From: Demequina mangrovi
GTDB taxonomy: Bacteria; Actinomycetota; Actinomycetes; Actinomycetales; Demequinaceae
Assembly (NCBI RefSeq): GCF_000759715.1
Contig: NZ_BBLU01000003.1
Span: 55,850-119,849 of the forward strand
DNA length: 64,000 nt
Reading direction: 5' to 3'
Positions 62,474 to 64,000 of the stretch are shown piece after piece; the first letter of the stretch is position 1; each line of letters begins with the position of its first letter. The position numbers and the translations under genes are program-made. The notes under the pieces were generated by a model. That model saw only the letters and a list, made by a program, of their open reading frames with translations. It was not told where the DNA came from and did no database searches.

Positions 62474-64000
62474 CTAGCTGACGGGGTGGATCGTGTACAC
62501 GATGCCGTGGGCATCCAGGAGGTCCAGCACCTCATCGCTCGCGCCGATTGTGTGGGAGGTCTCGCTGGCGAAGAAGTGCCAGTGCGCCTGTACGACGTCA
62601 CCCGTGGCGATGAGGTGCGCGTCCGACTCGATCTGACGCTTGACCGCCGGGGTCAGGCTCACGCGCCCGACCTTGGACTCATGCGCCACTCCGTCGGCGA
62701 CGACGTCGAAACGGCGCGCCACGTCATTGCAGCCGTTGACGCACGCAGCGGTGGACAGCGTGACCTGCGTATCGACCGCGGCGGCCGTGCTCTGAAGGTG
62801 ATCTTCGAGGAACTCCTGAGCCGCCACAACGGATTCGAAGGCACGGGTCGTCTTGCCGACGACGTGGCCCGCTCGCTTCATCGTCGCCGCCAGCTCATCG
62901 ATCCCGACCTTGCCCCGCTGCAGCTTGAGGATCGCCTCGTCGGAGAACCCGGCGGCTTCGAGCCGGTCCCACTCCTCCGGCGCCATCGCTCGTATGACGC
63001 GCCTCTGGATACCCACCGGAAGCCATCTCAGCGACACCACCGCCGCACCGACCCTTGCGACGAGTTCAGGATGCCGCGCCGCGAACCTCGCCACCTTGGC
63101 GGGGATGGCTGCGGCGTCCCCTGCTCCAGGAGCCAGGCCGACCAGGGAGAAGCTCACGCCCACCCAATCCGCCTGGATGGCGGCGCCGACTGCGTCGCGG
63201 ACATCCGCGACGCTCCCCGTCACCGCGCCCACCACAGGGATGGCCCCGGACGCGCCGGAGGCGAGGTTTCCCAGCAGCCAGGCCACCGTGTCCCCTTGCT
63301 TGACGTCCCCCACCACCGCGCCTTGCGCGAACTCCCAGGCGTACGTCGCCGCGTCGACCCGTTCATCGAACCACAGCGGGTCGAGACCCTGGCTCTCCCG
63401 GTTCTCGACCTCGTAGCCGTCGTCGTGCCCGTCGCCGTCCGTGTCGGCGAGGTCGGGCGCGGTCCCGAGCGTGACCGCCTCGAGCTCGTCATCGAGCCCG
63501 TCGCCGTCGGTGTCCTTCTCGAACGGATCCAGCGAGAGGTCGGCCTCGTCAGCATCGTCCAGCCCGTCGCCGTCGGTGTCTCGCACCAGCGGATCGGAGA
63601 ACAGCGCGTAGTCGACGCCGCCGACCGGGTCGTTCCGCGCCTCGCCGGCCTCCGCACCGTCGGAGAGCCCGTCGCCGTCGGTATCGGCCACCTTCGGATC
63701 CGTCACATACGTGACGCCGGCAACGGTCACCCATCCGAGCAGCTCGGTTCCGTCGCGGAGCCCGTCACCGTCCGAGTCGGCGCGCGTCGGATCCGACACC
63801 CCCTCGAACACCGCCTCCACACCCGAGCCCGACACCACCGCACCGGCCTCCAACCCATCGGCGAGACCATCACCATCGGTATCCGCGCGCAGCGGATCGG
63901 TCACGAACATCGCACCTGCAGCATCGGCCCACCCGAGAACCTCGGACCCGTCGCCGAGCCCATCGCCGTCCGAGTCCGCGCGCGTCGGATCCGACACCCC
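62474..64000 (-). CDS. Polymorphic-toxin-type protein: Ca-binding repeats, pre-toxin region and REase-like C-terminus (N-terminus outside the window)
   Basis: The visible 508 codons run off the right edge, so the secretion signal is not seen. Residues 1-200 hold repeated DSDGDGL/DTDGDGL units, thrombospondin-type-3-like calcium sites found in secreted proteins, in two near-identical units of 65-70 residues and a shorter third. Residues about 220-320 are Gly and Ala rich with hydrophobic helices (GNLASGASGAIPVVGAVTG), like the pre-toxin linkers of polymorphic toxins. The last 80 residues look like a PD-(D/E)xK nuclease: RRFDVVADGVAHESKVG (D431, E440, K442 in visible numbering), then RQIESDAHLI and WHFF. 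The nuclease call is by motif only. No immunity gene follows directly. Confidence 0.75.
   Translation of the reverse strand, partial: GVSDPTRADSDGDGLGDGSEVLGWADAAGAMFVTDPLRADTDGDGLADGLEAGAVVSGSGVEAVFEGVSDPTRADSDGDGLRDGTELLGWVTVAGVTYVTDPKVADTDGDGLSDGAEAGEARNDPVGGVDYALFSDPLVRDTDGDGLDDADEADLSLDPFEKDTDGDGLDDELEAVTLGTAPDLADTDGDGHDDGYEVENRESQGLDPLWFDERVDAATYAWEFAQGAVVGDVKQGDTVAWLLGNLASGASGAIPVVGAVTGSVADVRDAVGAAIQADWVGVSFSLVGLAPGAGDAAAIPAKVARFAARHPELVARVGAAVVSLRWLPVGIQRRVIRAMAPEEWDRLEAAGFSDEAILKLQRGKVGIDELAATMKRAGHVVGKTTRAFESVVAAQEFLEDHLQSTAAAVDTQVTLSTAACVNGCNDVARRFDVVADGVAHESKVGRVSLTPAVKRQIESDAHLIATGDVVQAHWHFFASETSHTIGASDEVLDLLDAHGIVYTIHPVS

Noticed and set aside
63400..64000. CRISPR-like periodic repeats
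   Set aside because: The periodicity comes from codons for D-x-DGDGL calcium-binding units inside one open frame; there are no constant repeats with variable spacers.

Overview
The window is about 70% GC and reads as chromosomal DNA of a Gram-positive actinobacterium, most likely from the order Micrococcales; genus is not resolved. Supporting signs are the actinobacterial gene order (tRNA-Trp, secE, nusG, rplK, rplA, rplJ, rplL, rpoB, rpoC, rpsL, rpsG, fusA, tuf, then the S10/spc ribosomal genes to secY, adk and map), TTG starts for rpoB and rpoC, a short adenylate kinase, zinc-type S14 and L33, and a HadA/HadB-like dehydratase pair beside rpmG.

Layout. 1-893: two LRV/HEAT-like repeat paralogues. 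1068-29703: the transcription/translation superoperon, all on the minus strand, with recognisable promoters before rpsJ, rpsL, rpoB and rplJ, preceded by tRNA-Trp. 30014-31217: a 1.2-kb unit with 24-bp inverted ends enclosing an AbiEi-DUF559 putative nuclease gene; two ~100-bp elements with the same ends lie before rpoB and at 54.3 kb. 31234-43498: aspartate aminotransferase, an ABC-2 exporter, a small hypothetical gene, a NarL-type two-component system and two tandemly duplicated ATPase/FtsX-type ABC modules. 43576-51434: murB, an MFS transporter with a divergent LacI regulator, an NCS2 purine permease, the dehydratase pair, a membrane-anchored EEP-family hydrolase, rpmG, tRNA-Met and tRNA-Thr. 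51528-61631: a YcaQ-type DNA glycosylase and a polyamine block (class III aminotransferase, potABCD, FAD-dependent oxidase), then a sugar-porter MFS gene. 61703-64000: tRNA-Tyr, yajQ and the C-terminal part of a secreted-type polymorphic toxin with Ca-binding repeats.

How it works together. The left 30 kb is growth machinery, tightly packed with start/stop overlaps. The middle is a sensing and export island in which one palindromic motif (CGTCC-N4-GGACG) occurs before the kinase gene and before both ABC modules, which suggests one regulon. The polyamine block pairs uptake (PotABCD) with two catabolic enzyme types. The most unusual structural signal is the family of inverted-repeat elements sharing ends with a unit that carries a nuclease-like gene but no recognisable transposase.
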